Part shown: positions 34,263-42,441 of the stretch, piece by piece | Layout of the letters: every line of letters starts with the position of its first letter | Position numbering within the stretch: position 1 is the first letter of the stretch | Source of the DNA: Microbacterium oxydans | Lineage (GTDB): Bacteria; Actinomycetota; Actinomycetes; Actinomycetales; Microbacteriaceae | Length of the DNA stretch: 64,000 bases | Reading direction: 5' to 3' | Assembly (NCBI RefSeq): GCF_000956405.1 | Contig: NZ_JYIV01000030.1 | Span: 310,001-374,000, forward strand | Program-made: the position numbers and the translations under genes | The notes under the pieces: generated by a model | The model's database searches: none | The model's input: only the letters and a program-made list of their open reading frames with translations | Told to the model about the DNA's origin: nothing

Positions 34263-34625
34263 ATGGCAGCGAAGGATGAACTCGGAAAAGCGGGAGAAGA
34301 CCGCGCGGCGCAGCATCTGAGGGGCAGCGGGTACACCGTGCTCGCGCGGAACTGGCGATGCGCACAGGGCGAGATCGACATCGTCGCCGTACGCGGTAGG
34401 CATCTCGCGGTGGTCGAGGTGAAGACCCGGCGAACGGACGCCTTCGGGCACCCGTTCGAGGCGATCGATGGGCGCAAGCGCCGCCGGCTCTGGCAACTCG
34501 GGCACGCCTGGGCGGCGGAGAATCCGGAGGCCGCGCATGGCCGAACCGTGCGGCTCGAAGCGATCGGGATCATCGGGCCGGATCCGAGCTCCGGCGCGCT
34601 CGAGCATCTCGTGGACATCGCGTGA
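34263..34625 (+). CDS. UPF0102 (YraN) endonuclease-fold protein
   Basis: YraN proteins have a restriction-endonuclease-like fold and are widely conserved without a settled function. The 120-aa protein shows the motif GEIDIVAVRGRHLAVVEVKTR, whose E, D and ExK residues match the PD-(D/E)xK metal site. It begins the yraN-comM-dprA cluster, so a DNA-processing role is likely. Its stop overlaps the comM GTG (GTGA). GATGCT 12 bases before the ATG could be a weak -10 of a leaderless transcript. Confidence 0.93.
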   Translation: MAAKDELGKAGEDRAAQHLRGSGYTVLARNWRCAQGEIDIVAVRGRHLAVVEVKTRRTDAFGHPFEAIDGRKRRRLWQLGHAWAAENPEAAHGRTVRLEAIGIIGPDPSSGALEHLVDIA

Positions 34626-36151
34626 GCACGGCACGCACCTGGGCTGTCGCGCTGACCGGAGTGGACGGGCACCTCGTCGAGGTCGAGGCCGACATGTCCA
34701 ACCAGACCCCCGAGTTCCGGATCATCGGTCTTCCCGACAAGTCGCTGGGTGAAGCCGTGCAGCGCGTGCACAATGCGTGCAAGAACGCGGGTCTCGACCT
34801 GCCGCGTCGACGGCTCACCGTGAACCTGTCGCCCGCGAGCCTCCCGAAGCACGGCGCCGGATTCGACCTGGGAGTCGCCTTGGCCTGCCTCGCAGCGGGA
34901 GGAGCCGTTGAAGCGCGTTCCATCGCCCGCACGGTCCACATCGGCGAACTCGGGCTCGACGGCAGGATCCGCCCGGTGCCAGGCGTCCTCCCCTCGGTCT
35001 TCGCCGCGGCTCGAGCGGGGTTCGAGACGGTTATCGTGCCGCACGGGAACGAAGCGGAAGCGAAGCTGGTGCCCGGAGTCGACGTGCGGGCTGCAGGGTC
35101 ACTCGCGGAGGTCGCGGTCTGGCACGGCGCCGATGTGGAAGTGCCCGAGGTCGAGTCCGTGAAGGTGGCATCGGATGAACTCCATGCACGCGACGCTCTC
35201 GACCTCGCCGACGTGATCGGGCAGGAGGAAGCTGTGGAGGCTCTCATCGTCGCCGCGGCGGGAGGGCACCACCTGCTCCTCAGCGGCCCGCCCGGCGCCG
35301 GGAAGACGATGCTCGCGCGGAGGCTACCCGGGATCATGCCCGCGCTCGATGAACAGGAGGCGCTCGAGGTCGCATCTGTTCGCTCGCTCAGTGGAGAACC
35401 GGTGTCCGCGCTGGACTCCCTCCCTCCGCTGGAGGCTCCGCACCACAGCGCGTCTGTCGCGGCGCTGGTCGGTGGCGGATCCCGGTTGGCAAGACCGGGA
35501 GCTGTCGCTCGCGCGCACCGTGGTGTGCTGTTCCTCGACGAGGCTGCCGAGTTCTCGCGCGTTGCTCTGGACGCCCTGCGGCAGCCGCTCGAGTCGGGTG
35601 TGATTGCCGTGCACCGTGCTGGATTCATCGCGACCTTCCCTGCGAAGTTCCAACTGGTCCTTGCGATGAACCCATGCCCCTGCGGAAACCACGGCGTGCG
35701 CGGCGCCGAGTGCGTGTGTCCTCCGATGGCGATCAGACGCTACTCGACTCGTCTATCCGGCCCGCTTCGCGATCGCATCGACATCGATCTCCAGGTGACT
35801 CGTGTCGCAGCATCCCGGGCGATGGGTGTCGAGAGGGCAGTGATGACCACGGACAAGGCGCGTGGCCTCGTCGCGGAAGCGCGGGCCAGAGCAGTGTCCC
35901 GATGGAGCAGCACACGATGGCGTCGTAACGCCGATGTGCCGGGCACCTGGCTGCGGCAGGGAGCGCTCCGGCTTCCTGCGTCGACCCGGTCTCCGCTGGA
36001 TCGTGCCCTGGAGCGTGGCGCGCTCACGCTCCGCGGGTACGACCGCGTGCTCCGCGTCGCCTGGACCATGGCTGACCTGGCGGCGCTCGACATGCCAGGG
36101 ACCGATGAGATCGGGCGCGCACTGCATCTTCGAAGGGGGCTGCCACGATGA
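34622..36151 (+). CDS. comM: YifB-family Mg chelatase-like AAA ATPase (ComM)
   Basis: ComM/YifB is a hexameric AAA helicase that promotes branch migration during natural transformation in some bacteria. The 509-aa protein has an N-terminal Lon-like domain (TPEFRIIGLPDKSLGEAVQR), Walker A GPPGAGKTM (about residue 222), Walker B VLFLDEAAEF, and the family cysteine cluster MNPCPCGNHG...CVCPP. A C-terminal Mg-chelatase region follows. Starts at GTG 34622; its stop overlaps the dprA ATG. It is also widely kept in non-competent species. Confidence 0.94.
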   Translation: MSTARTWAVALTGVDGHLVEVEADMSNQTPEFRIIGLPDKSLGEAVQRVHNACKNAGLDLPRRRLTVNLSPASLPKHGAGFDLGVALACLAAGGAVEARSIARTVHIGELGLDGRIRPVPGVLPSVFAAARAGFETVIVPHGNEAEAKLVPGVDVRAAGSLAEVAVWHGADVEVPEVESVKVASDELHARDALDLADVIGQEEAVEALIVAAAGGHHLLLSGPPGAGKTMLARRLPGIMPALDEQEALEVASVRSLSGEPVSALDSLPPLEAPHHSASVAALVGGGSRLARPGAVARAHRGVLFLDEAAEFSRVALDALRQPLESGVIAVHRAGFIATFPAKFQLVLAMNPCPCGNHGVRGAECVCPPMAIRRYSTRLSGPLRDRIDIDLQVTRVAASRAMGVERAVMTTDKARGLVAEARARAVSRWSSTRWRRNADVPGTWLRQGALRLPASTRSPLDRALERGALTLRGYDRVLRVAWTMADLAALDMPGTDEIGRALHLRRGLPR

Positions 36152-37350
36152 TCGACGTTCTCCTCAACGACCCCGAGCTCGTAACCCTCGCGGCGCAGGT
36201 CCATCCCGGTGGGAACGTGGACGAGTGCATCGCGCGCGCCGCGTGGACGGTGATCGCGGAGCCGGGCGATGCGGTGGCCGGCACTCTGATCCGTGAACTC
36301 GGCGCTGTGGCAGGACTCTCTGCGGCGCTGGGGCGCTCGTCATCACTGCTGCCCCCGGGCGCGACCAACGCAGCGGCGTCCCGCATGCTCGCCGAGGGAC
36401 GGGCGCGTTGGCTCCCACGCGCGGAACCTCCGGCTGTGCGGACAGCCTTCCACGGAGCGGCCATCGCAGGTGCCCGGCTCCTGATCCCCGGCGACACCGG
36501 GTGGCCCCGCGCACTCGATGACCTGGGTCCCCACGCTCCCATTGCGCTGTGGGTACGAGGCCGTGTCGATCTCCTCCACCGTCACCCCCGGGTGTCCATC
36601 GTCGGCGCGCGCGCATCCACCGGGTACGGCGAGCACGTCGCCTCAGAGATCGCGGGTGATCTGGCCTCCACGGGTGCGGTGGTCGTGTCGGGTGGCGCGT
36701 ACGGAATCGACGGTGCCGCCCACCGAGCTGCGTTGGGGGTGGGCGGCGCAACCGTCGCCTTCCTCGCCGGGGGAGTCGACCGCGAGTATCCAGCCGGTCA
36801 TCAGACCCTCCTGAGACAGATCGCCGAAGAGGGCGCGCTGGTGAGCGAGCCGCCCTGCGGTATGGCGCCGACGAAGTGGAGGTTCCTCGCCAGAAACCGT
36901 CTGATCGCCGCGCTCGGACACGCGACGGTGGTCGTCGAGGCGGGGTGGCGGAGTGGATCGCTGAACACTGCCGGTCATGCTGCAACCCTCGGACGCCCGC
37001 TCGGTGCCGTTCCCGGAGCTGTGACTTCCGCTTCATCGGCCGGATGCCACCGGTTGCTGCGCGAGTACGACGCGCAGTGCGTCACTTCAGCCCAGGAGGT
37101 GCGAGAGCTGCTCGGCGGGATCGATCGCGAACCCGATATGAGTCAGAACGAGCAGGAGCAGGAGCCTCATCACCGTCGCGTCCTCGAGGTCATGAGCGAT
37201 CGGAGACGGCTGTCGATCGACGAGGTAGCCCGTCGCTCGGGCCTGTCTCCGGAGTGCGTGAGGTCGGTACTGGGCCTTCTGCACCTGGAGGGAGATGTCG
37301 CGTTCGACAGTGCAGGGTGGCACCGCTCGCACGCGCACCGGCGCAGCTGA
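36148..37350 (+). CDS. dprA: DNA-processing protein DprA
   Basis: DprA loads RecA on incoming single-stranded DNA during transformation. The 400-aa protein has an N-terminal helical region, the Rossmann-like core (SIVGARASTGYGEHVA, SGGAYGIDGAAH, FLAGGVDREYP, RNRLIAALG, VVEAGWRSGSL) and a C-terminal winged-helix domain (SIDEVARRSGLSPECVRSVLG). All core DprA motifs look intact. Translation is coupled to comM. There are no other competence genes in the window. Confidence 0.95.
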   Translation: MIDVLLNDPELVTLAAQVHPGGNVDECIARAAWTVIAEPGDAVAGTLIRELGAVAGLSAALGRSSSLLPPGATNAAASRMLAEGRARWLPRAEPPAVRTAFHGAAIAGARLLIPGDTGWPRALDDLGPHAPIALWVRGRVDLLHRHPRVSIVGARASTGYGEHVASEIAGDLASTGAVVVSGGAYGIDGAAHRAALGVGGATVAFLAGGVDREYPAGHQTLLRQIAEEGALVSEPPCGMAPTKWRFLARNRLIAALGHATVVVEAGWRSGSLNTAGHAATLGRPLGAVPGAVTSASSAGCHRLLREYDAQCVTSAQEVRELLGGIDREPDMSQNEQEQEPHHRRVLEVMSDRRRLSIDEVARRSGLSPECVRSVLGLLHLEGDVAFDSAGWHRSHAHRRS

Positions 37351-37412
37351 TTCGACCGCATGACGACGGCGAGGCTGCCGAGGAGCGTGCTGGATCACGG
37401 CAAGCTGGAGAC

Positions 37413-38315
37413 ATGGACATCCCCGCGGCCGCAGACGCGTTTGCCGACCACCTGGAGAGGGTGCGTCGGCTGTCGGCCGCGACGGTGCGGGCCTATCGTT
37501 CCGACCTCCGCGACCTCGCTGCGTCCGCAGGGGGAATGGCGATCGAGGATGTGGATCTGGAGGTCCTCCGGGACTGGCTCTGGCACGCCACGCAGCGCGG
37601 AGATGCGCGGTCGACGCTCGCGCGACGTGCCGCGACAGCTCGATCCTTCTTCAGCTGGGCCCAGGAACAGGGGATCGTCCAACTCGACCCGAGCCTGCGA
37701 CTCGTCGCGCCGAAGAGGGGAAGGACACTGCCGACGGTCGCCTCGCGAGACGCGATGTCCGAGCTCCTCGATGCGCATCGCACCGCAGCGGAGGACGGCG
37801 ACCCTCTCGCGCTCCGCGACCATGCGATCCTGGAGCTCCTGTACGGCTCGGGTATCCGGGTGTCCGAACTCTGCGGTCTGGACATCGACGACCTCGACCT
37901 CGAACGCGGGACGGCGCGGGTGCTCGGAAAGGGAGACAAGGAGCGGGTCGTCCCATACGGGTCACCCGCGCGCGACGCGATGTCCGCTTATCTCAGACGC
38001 GCGAGGCCTGTCCTCGTCGCCCGGGCGCGCACCTTCACCCCGGCAGTGATCCTCGGAAGCCGCGGAGGACGCATCGGACCGCGAACAGTTTACGAGCTCG
38101 TCGCTCGTGTCCTCGGACCGATCGTGGGTGCGGAGACGATCGGTCCCCACGCACTGCGTCACACTGCCGCCACCCACCTCCTCGACGGCGGAGCGGACCT
38201 GCGGGCGGTGCAGGAGATCCTCGGGCATGCCAGCCTCGGCACCACGCAGATATACACGCACGTCTCGACCGAGCGCCTGACGGCCACCTACCGGCTCGCC
38301 CACCCCCGGGCGTGA
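37413..38315 (+). CDS. xerC: Tyrosine recombinase XerC
   Basis: XerC, with XerD, resolves chromosome dimers at dif near the terminus. The 300-aa protein has the N-terminal core-binding SAM-like domain (LSAATVRAYRSDLRDLAAS) and all catalytic residues: Arg in GSGIRVSEL, Lys in GKGDKERVVP, HALRH with the second Arg, His in ILGHAS, and the nucleophilic Tyr in TQIYTHVS. ATG 37413 is preceded by a GGAG stretch. The frame is open far upstream in dprA but not protein-like. The dif site is not expected here. Confidence 0.93.
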   Translation: MDIPAAADAFADHLERVRRLSAATVRAYRSDLRDLAASAGGMAIEDVDLEVLRDWLWHATQRGDARSTLARRAATARSFFSWAQEQGIVQLDPSLRLVAPKRGRTLPTVASRDAMSELLDAHRTAAEDGDPLALRDHAILELLYGSGIRVSELCGLDIDDLDLERGTARVLGKGDKERVVPYGSPARDAMSAYLRRARPVLVARARTFTPAVILGSRGGRIGPRTVYELVARVLGPIVGAETIGPHALRHTAATHLLDGGADLRAVQEILGHASLGTTQIYTHVSTERLTATYRLAHPRA

Positions 38316-38337
38316 TCCCGGCGGCTTCGACAGCCGA

Positions 38338-38874
38338 TCATGAGGCCACGCAGCAGGGGAGGAGCACCGCTCGCGGAACCTCACCGAAGAGCAGCAGCGG
38401 GTTGATGTAGTCGCCGTCCAGACGCACGCCGAGGTGGATCGCGCCGGGCGGTGTGTGTCCCCCTGAGTCGACCACTCCTATCGCCTGGCCCTCTGCGACG
38501 AGGTCGCCGACCACGAGTTCAGATCGCAACGGTTCGAACGTCGACACCAGCCCGCCGTCGTGCTCGATGGTGATGAGCTGCCGGTCCACGACGGTCCCAC
38601 GGAAAGCGACGACTCCGTCAGCAGGTGCCGTCACTGTCGTCCCCATCGCGGCGCTGAGATCGACGCCACGATGTCCGGCGCCGTATCGATGTGCGGGAGC
38701 GCGGTAGGGCGCGACGACCGAGCGCGGTCCGGTGACCGGCCAGCTCCAGGCGGGTACGTCAGGCTCGTCGGAGCTCGCTGCCGTGCCCGGGGAGAGCATC
38801 ACCGCGAAGACGCCCATCAAGACGGCGAGAAGGATCGCGGCGAGCAGGGACTGTGTTCTGGGTCTCGGGCGCAT
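38338..38874 (-). CDS. Secreted M23/LytM-fold peptidase-like protein
   Basis: A 178-aa exported protein: an Arg-rich start, a hydrophobic segment (LLAAILLAVLMGVFAVML, residues about 10-27) and a likely signal-peptidase site after it. The rest is a LytM domain. The metal motif HxxxD is intact (GHRGVDLSAAMG), but the HxH motif reads AIHLGVR: the His that aligns with the metal ligand remains while the first, catalytic-base His is replaced by Ala. It may bind peptidoglycan or activate another hydrolase rather than cut. It is divergent from rpsB and converges with xerC. Confidence 0.88.
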   Translation of the reverse strand: MRPRPRTQSLLAAILLAVLMGVFAVMLSPGTAASSDEPDVPAWSWPVTGPRSVVAPYRAPAHRYGAGHRGVDLSAAMGTTVTAPADGVVAFRGTVVDRQLITIEHDGGLVSTFEPLRSELVVGDLVAEGQAIGVVDSGGHTPPGAIHLGVRLDGDYINPLLLFGEVPRAVLLPCCVAS

Positions 38875-39194
38875 GAAGGCATCCTGATGGCTCGACGCTG
38901 CCGTGGTGCGCTACGCGCAGTGCTGGGTGCGCACCCCGGGAGTAAGACGTGACAGCACGCATCGGTGCAGAGGAAGATACCGTGCAGGGGAGCCGGCCCT
39001 CTGATCCTGTATGCTGGGGAGGCACCTCGATATCGAGGTGACTACGCGTGCCCAGAGCGACTCGTTTCGCGGCATCCACTCCCACAGGTCCTGTTCTTCG
39101 ACAGGCGGGTGTGAGCCGGGCACCAGGAAGTCCGATCATCCGATCGGCTTGCAACCTCAACGGCGCAGGATCGCGCCAGAACAAGGAGACGACC
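38875..39194 (+). promoter_or_regulatory. rpsB upstream region and structured leader
   Basis: This 320-bp gene-free region holds a -10 TATGCT at 39010-39015, giving a leader of about 170 bases. The leader contains the 18-bp palindrome CACCTCGATATCGAGGTG (39023-39040), a CCTGT-TCTTCG-ACAGG hairpin (39090-39105) nested in an imperfect CACTCCC/GGGTGTG outer stem, and the ribosome site AAGGAG. S2 controls its own operon through the leader in some bacteria; that may also be the case here. No tRNA or other gene is seen. Confidence 0.5.
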
Positions 39195-40136
39195 ATGGCT
39201 GTGGTCACCATCCGCCAGCTGCTCGACAGCGGCGTGCACTTCGGACACCAGACCCGTCGGTGGAACCCGAAGGTCAAGCGCTTCATCCTCACCGAGCGCA
39301 GCGGCATCCACATCATCGACCTCCAGCAGTCGCTCGGCTACATCGACAAGGCCTACGACTTCGTCAAGGAGACGGTCGCCCACGGCGGCACCATCCTCTT
39401 CGTCGGTACCAAGAAGCAGGCGCAGGAGATCCTCGCCGAGCAGGCCACGCGTGTCGGCCAGCCCTTCGTGAACCAGCGCTGGCTCGGCGGCCTCCTCACC
39501 AACTTCCAGACGATCTCGAAGCGTCTGGCCCGCATGAAGGAGCTCGAGGAGCTCGACTACGAGACCCCGGCGAACAGCGGCTTCACGAAGAAGGAGCTGC
39601 TTCTCAAGAAGCGCGAGCTCGACAAGCTGCACAAGTCGCTCGGTGGTATCCGCAACCTCACGAAGACGCCTTCGGCCATCTGGGTCGTCGACGCCAAGCG
39701 CGAGCACCTCGCCATCGACGAGGCCAAGAAGCTCGGCATCCCGGTGATCGGCATCCTCGACACCAACGCCGACCCGGACGACTTCCAGTACCCGATCCCC
39801 GGCAACGACGACGCGATCCGTTCGGTCTCGCTGCTCACCCGCATCATCGCAGACGCCGCGGCCGAGGGCCTGCAGCAGAAGCACAACCCGGAGACGGGCG
39901 ACGCCGAGCCGCTCGCCGACTGGGAGAAGGAGCTCCTCGAGGCTCCCGTCCAGGAGTCCGCTGACGCCGCCGAGGTCACCTCCGCGGATGACGCTGCCGC
40001 CGTCGTCGAGACCCCTGCTGCTGACGAGACCGCTGCGGACGCGGCCGGTGCTGAGGCACACGACGAGGCGATCGCCGCCGCTTCCGGCGAGGAGACCGCT
40101 GAGGTCGCCGCCGCCGAGGCCGCTGACGCCAAGTAA
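39195..40136 (+). CDS. rpsB: 30S ribosomal protein S2
   Basis: S2 binds the 30S subunit with S1 and S21 near the mRNA exit. The core (residues 1-235) has the family pattern [20 protein letters not shown] and [13 protein letters not shown]. The 313-aa protein carries a long acidic Ala/Glu/Asp-rich tail of about 75 residues, common in actinobacterial S2. ATG 39195 follows an AAGGAG site. It is followed by tsf after 41 bp, the conserved rpsB-tsf pair. Confidence 0.97.
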   Translation: MAVVTIRQLLDSGVHFGHQTRRWNPKVKRFILTERSGIHIIDLQQSLGYIDKAYDFVKETVAHGGTILFVGTKKQAQEILAEQATRVGQPFVNQRWLGGLLTNFQTISKRLARMKELEELDYETPANSGFTKKELLLKKRELDKLHKSLGGIRNLTKTPSAIWVVDAKREHLAIDEAKKLGIPVIGILDTNADPDDFQYPIPGNDDAIRSVSLLTRIIADAAAEGLQQKHNPETGDAEPLADWEKELLEAPVQESADAAEVTSADDAAAVVETPAADETAADAAGAEAHDEAIAAASGEETAEVAAAEAADAK

Positions 40137-40177
40137 TCCCTCGTACACACACCTAACGAAGCAAGGAGCCACCACAC

Positions 40178-41005
40178 ATGGCCAACTTCACCATCGCTGA
40201 CCTGAAGGCGCTGCGCGAGCAGCTCGGCACCGGAATGGTCGACACCAAGAAGGCGCTCGAGGAGGCTGACGGAGACGTCGCGAAGGCCACCGAGATCCTG
40301 CGTCTCAAGGGTGCGAAGGGCAACGCCAAGCGCGCTGACCGTTCGACCAGCGAGGGACTCATCGTCGCTCGCGAGCAGGATGGCGCTGTGACGCTCATCG
40401 AGCTCGCGTGCGAGACGGACTTCGTCGCGAAGAACGAGCGCTTCATCGCGCTGGCCGACAAGGTCGCCGACGCCGCTGCAGCAGTGAAGGCCGACTCGGT
40501 CGACGCCGCCCTCGCCGCATCCGCCGGTGACAAGAGCGTCGAGCAGGTCATCTCGGAAGAGGCCGCGATCATCGGCGAGAAGGTCGAGCTGCGTCGCGTG
40601 CGCACGATCTCCGGCGACAAGGTCGAGGTCTACCTGCACCGCACGAGCAAGGACCTGCCGCCGCAGATCGGTGTCGTCGTCGCCTACACGGGTGACGACG
40701 CCGAGACCGCGCGCAGCATCGCTCAGCACATCTCGTTCGCCAACCCGTCGTACCTGTCCCGCGAGGACGTGCCTGCGGATGCGGTCGAGAAGGAGCGCGA
40801 GATCGTCACCGAGATCTCCCGCAACGAGGGCAAGCCGGAAGCGGCTCTGCCGAAGATCGTCGAAGGCCGCGTCTCCGCGTTCATCAAGCAGGTCGCCCTG
40901 CTGGAGCAGGACTACGCCAAGGACAACAAGCTCTCTGTCGCCCAGGTGGCGAAGGACGCCGGTATCACCGTGACGGACTTCGCGCGCTTCAAGGTCGGCG
41001 CGTAG
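40178..41005 (+). CDS. tsf: Translation elongation factor Ts
   Basis: EF-Ts exchanges GDP for GTP on EF-Tu. The 275-aa protein starts with a UBA-like domain (IADLKALREQLGTGMVDTKKALEEADGD; the TGMVDTKKAL motif is diagnostic) followed by two dimerisation subdomains containing the CETDFVAKN motif. The ribosome site is AAGGAG 9 bases upstream. A strong terminator follows within 8 bp, so rpsB-tsf is a closed operon. Confidence 0.97.
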   Translation: MANFTIADLKALREQLGTGMVDTKKALEEADGDVAKATEILRLKGAKGNAKRADRSTSEGLIVAREQDGAVTLIELACETDFVAKNERFIALADKVADAAAAVKADSVDAALAASAGDKSVEQVISEEAAIIGEKVELRRVRTISGDKVEVYLHRTSKDLPPQIGVVVAYTGDDAETARSIAQHISFANPSYLSREDVPADAVEKEREIVTEISRNEGKPEAALPKIVEGRVSAFIKQVALLEQDYAKDNKLSVAQVAKDAGITVTDFARFKVGA

Positions 41006-41012
41006 CAGCGTC

Positions 41013-41050
41013 GAAGGGGTTCGGATCATCGTGATCCGAACCCCTTCTTC
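41013..41050 (+). terminator. Intrinsic terminator of rpsB-tsf
   Basis: A 16-bp perfect stem (GAAGGGGTTCGGATCA and its complement) with a TCG loop, followed by TTC. A strong hairpin with a poor U-tract. Confidence 0.9.
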
Positions 41051-41065
41051 ATGCCCACGAGGCAC

Positions 41066-41071
41066 TATCTT
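41066..41071 (+). promoter_or_regulatory. -10 hexamer TATCTT of pyrH
   Basis: TATCTT follows the rpsB-tsf terminator and lies 32 bases before the pyrH ATG, which has its own AGAGGA ribosome site. Confidence 0.5.
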
Positions 41072-41097
41072 GAATCGGGACGAGAGGACACCCACCC

Positions 41098-41814
41098 ATG
41101 ACTGAACGCACCGGACGCCGCCGCGTCCTTCTCAAGCTCTCCGGAGAGGCATTCGGCGCCGGTCAGTTGGGTGTCAACCCCGACGTCGTCGGCCAGATCG
41201 CACGCGACATCGCCGCCGCGGTCGACCGTGTCGAGGTGGCGATCGTCGTCGGCGGAGGGAACTTCTTCCGCGGTGCCGAACTGAGCCAGCGCGGCATGGA
41301 CCGCGGACGTGCCGACTACATGGGCATGCTCGGCACGGTGATGAACGCGCTCGCGCTGCAGGACTTCCTCGAGCAGGCCGGCGCCGCGACGCGTGTGCAG
41401 TCGGCGATCTCGATGACGCAGGTCGCGGAGCCCTACATCCCGCGGCGGGCCGAGCGGCACCTCGAGAAGGGGCGCGTCGTGATCTTCGGAGCCGGTGCCG
41501 GTCTTCCGTACTTCTCGACCGACACGGTTGCGGCGCAGCGGGCACTGGAGATCGGTGCAGAGGAGGTCCTCGTCGCCAAGAACGGTGTCGACGCCATCTA
41601 CACGGCGGACCCGAACAAGCACGCCGACGCCGAGCGCATCGAGCGGGTCACCTACAGCGACGCGCTGCAGCGGGGGCTGAAGGTCGTCGACTCGACCGCG
41701 TTCAGCCTCTGCATGGACAACAACATGAACATGCGGGTCTTCGGCATGGAGCCGGCGGGCAATGTCACCCGCGCTCTGCTCGGGGACCCGATCGGCACAC
41801 TGGTCACCACCTGA
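41098..41814 (+). CDS. pyrH: Uridylate kinase
   Basis: PyrH phosphorylates UMP to UDP and is the bacterial amino-acid-kinase-fold enzyme unrelated to eukaryotic UMP kinases. The 238-aa protein has the Lys in [11 protein letters not shown], the glycine loop [10 protein letters not shown], the UMP-binding [16 protein letters not shown], and the ATP-site motif [12 protein letters not shown]. In several bacteria it is allosterically controlled by UTP and GTP. It precedes frr by 67 bp. Confidence 0.97.
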   Translation: MTERTGRRRVLLKLSGEAFGAGQLGVNPDVVGQIARDIAAAVDRVEVAIVVGGGNFFRGAELSQRGMDRGRADYMGMLGTVMNALALQDFLEQAGAATRVQSAISMTQVAEPYIPRRAERHLEKGRVVIFGAGAGLPYFSTDTVAAQRALEIGAEEVLVAKNGVDAIYTADPNKHADAERIERVTYSDALQRGLKVVDSTAFSLCMDNNMNMRVFGMEPAGNVTRALLGDPIGTLVTT

Positions 41815-41845
41815 GTGTGCGACGGGCGGAGACGACTTCGCCCGA

Positions 41846-41851
41846 TAGAAT
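41846..41851 (+). promoter_or_regulatory. -10 hexamer TAGAAT of frr
   Basis: TAGAAT lies 36 bases before GTG 41882; the leader contains the ribosome site TAGGAGT. Confidence 0.5.
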
Positions 41852-41881
41852 TTGCTGAACACCCCGACGATAGGAGTCACC

Positions 41882-42436
41882 GTGATCGCGGACGTCCTCG
41901 CTGAAACCACCACCCGCATGAACCGGGCGGTCGAAGCTGCCAAGGAGGACTTCTCCACGGTGCGCACCGGTCGTGCGAACCCGCAGATGTTCCAGAAGGT
42001 CCTCGTGGACTACTACGGCACCCCCACGCCGATCGCGCAGCTCGCATCTCTGGCCAACCAGGAAGCTCGTACGCTCATCATCACGCCGTACGACAAGTCC
42101 GCTCTCAAGGCGATCGAGCAGGCGATCCGCGACATGCCGAACCTCGGCGCGAACCCCACGAACGACGGCAACCTCGTGCGTGTGACGATGCCGGAGCTCA
42201 CCGCTGAGCGTCGCAAGGAGTACGTCAAGCTCGTCAAGACCAAGGCGGAGGACGCGAAGGTCCACGTCCGTGGTATCCGCCGCAAGGCGAAGGACGAGCT
42301 CGACGCGCTCAAGAGCGAGCTGGGCGAGGACGAGATCGCACGCGGTGAGAAGGAGCTCGATGTCCTGACGCGCCAGCATGTCGATCTCATCGACGACGCG
42401 CTGAAGCGCAAAGAGGCAGAACTCCTCGAGGTGTAG
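41882..42436 (+). CDS. frr: Ribosome recycling factor
   Basis: RRF splits post-termination ribosomes with EF-G. The 184-aa protein has the standard length and starts at GTG 41882 with AGGAG five bases upstream. Family motifs include [22 protein letters not shown] and the C-terminal helical hairpin ending [15 protein letters not shown] longer reading of the same frame from ATG 41852 is unlikely because it precedes the ribosome site. It is followed closely by cdsA. Confidence 0.96.
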   Translation: MIADVLAETTTRMNRAVEAAKEDFSTVRTGRANPQMFQKVLVDYYGTPTPIAQLASLANQEARTLIITPYDKSALKAIEQAIRDMPNLGANPTNDGNLVRVTMPELTAERRKEYVKLVKTKAEDAKVHVRGIRRKAKDELDALKSELGEDEIARGEKELDVLTRQHVDLIDDALKRKEAELLEV

Positions 42437-42441
42437 TCGGG

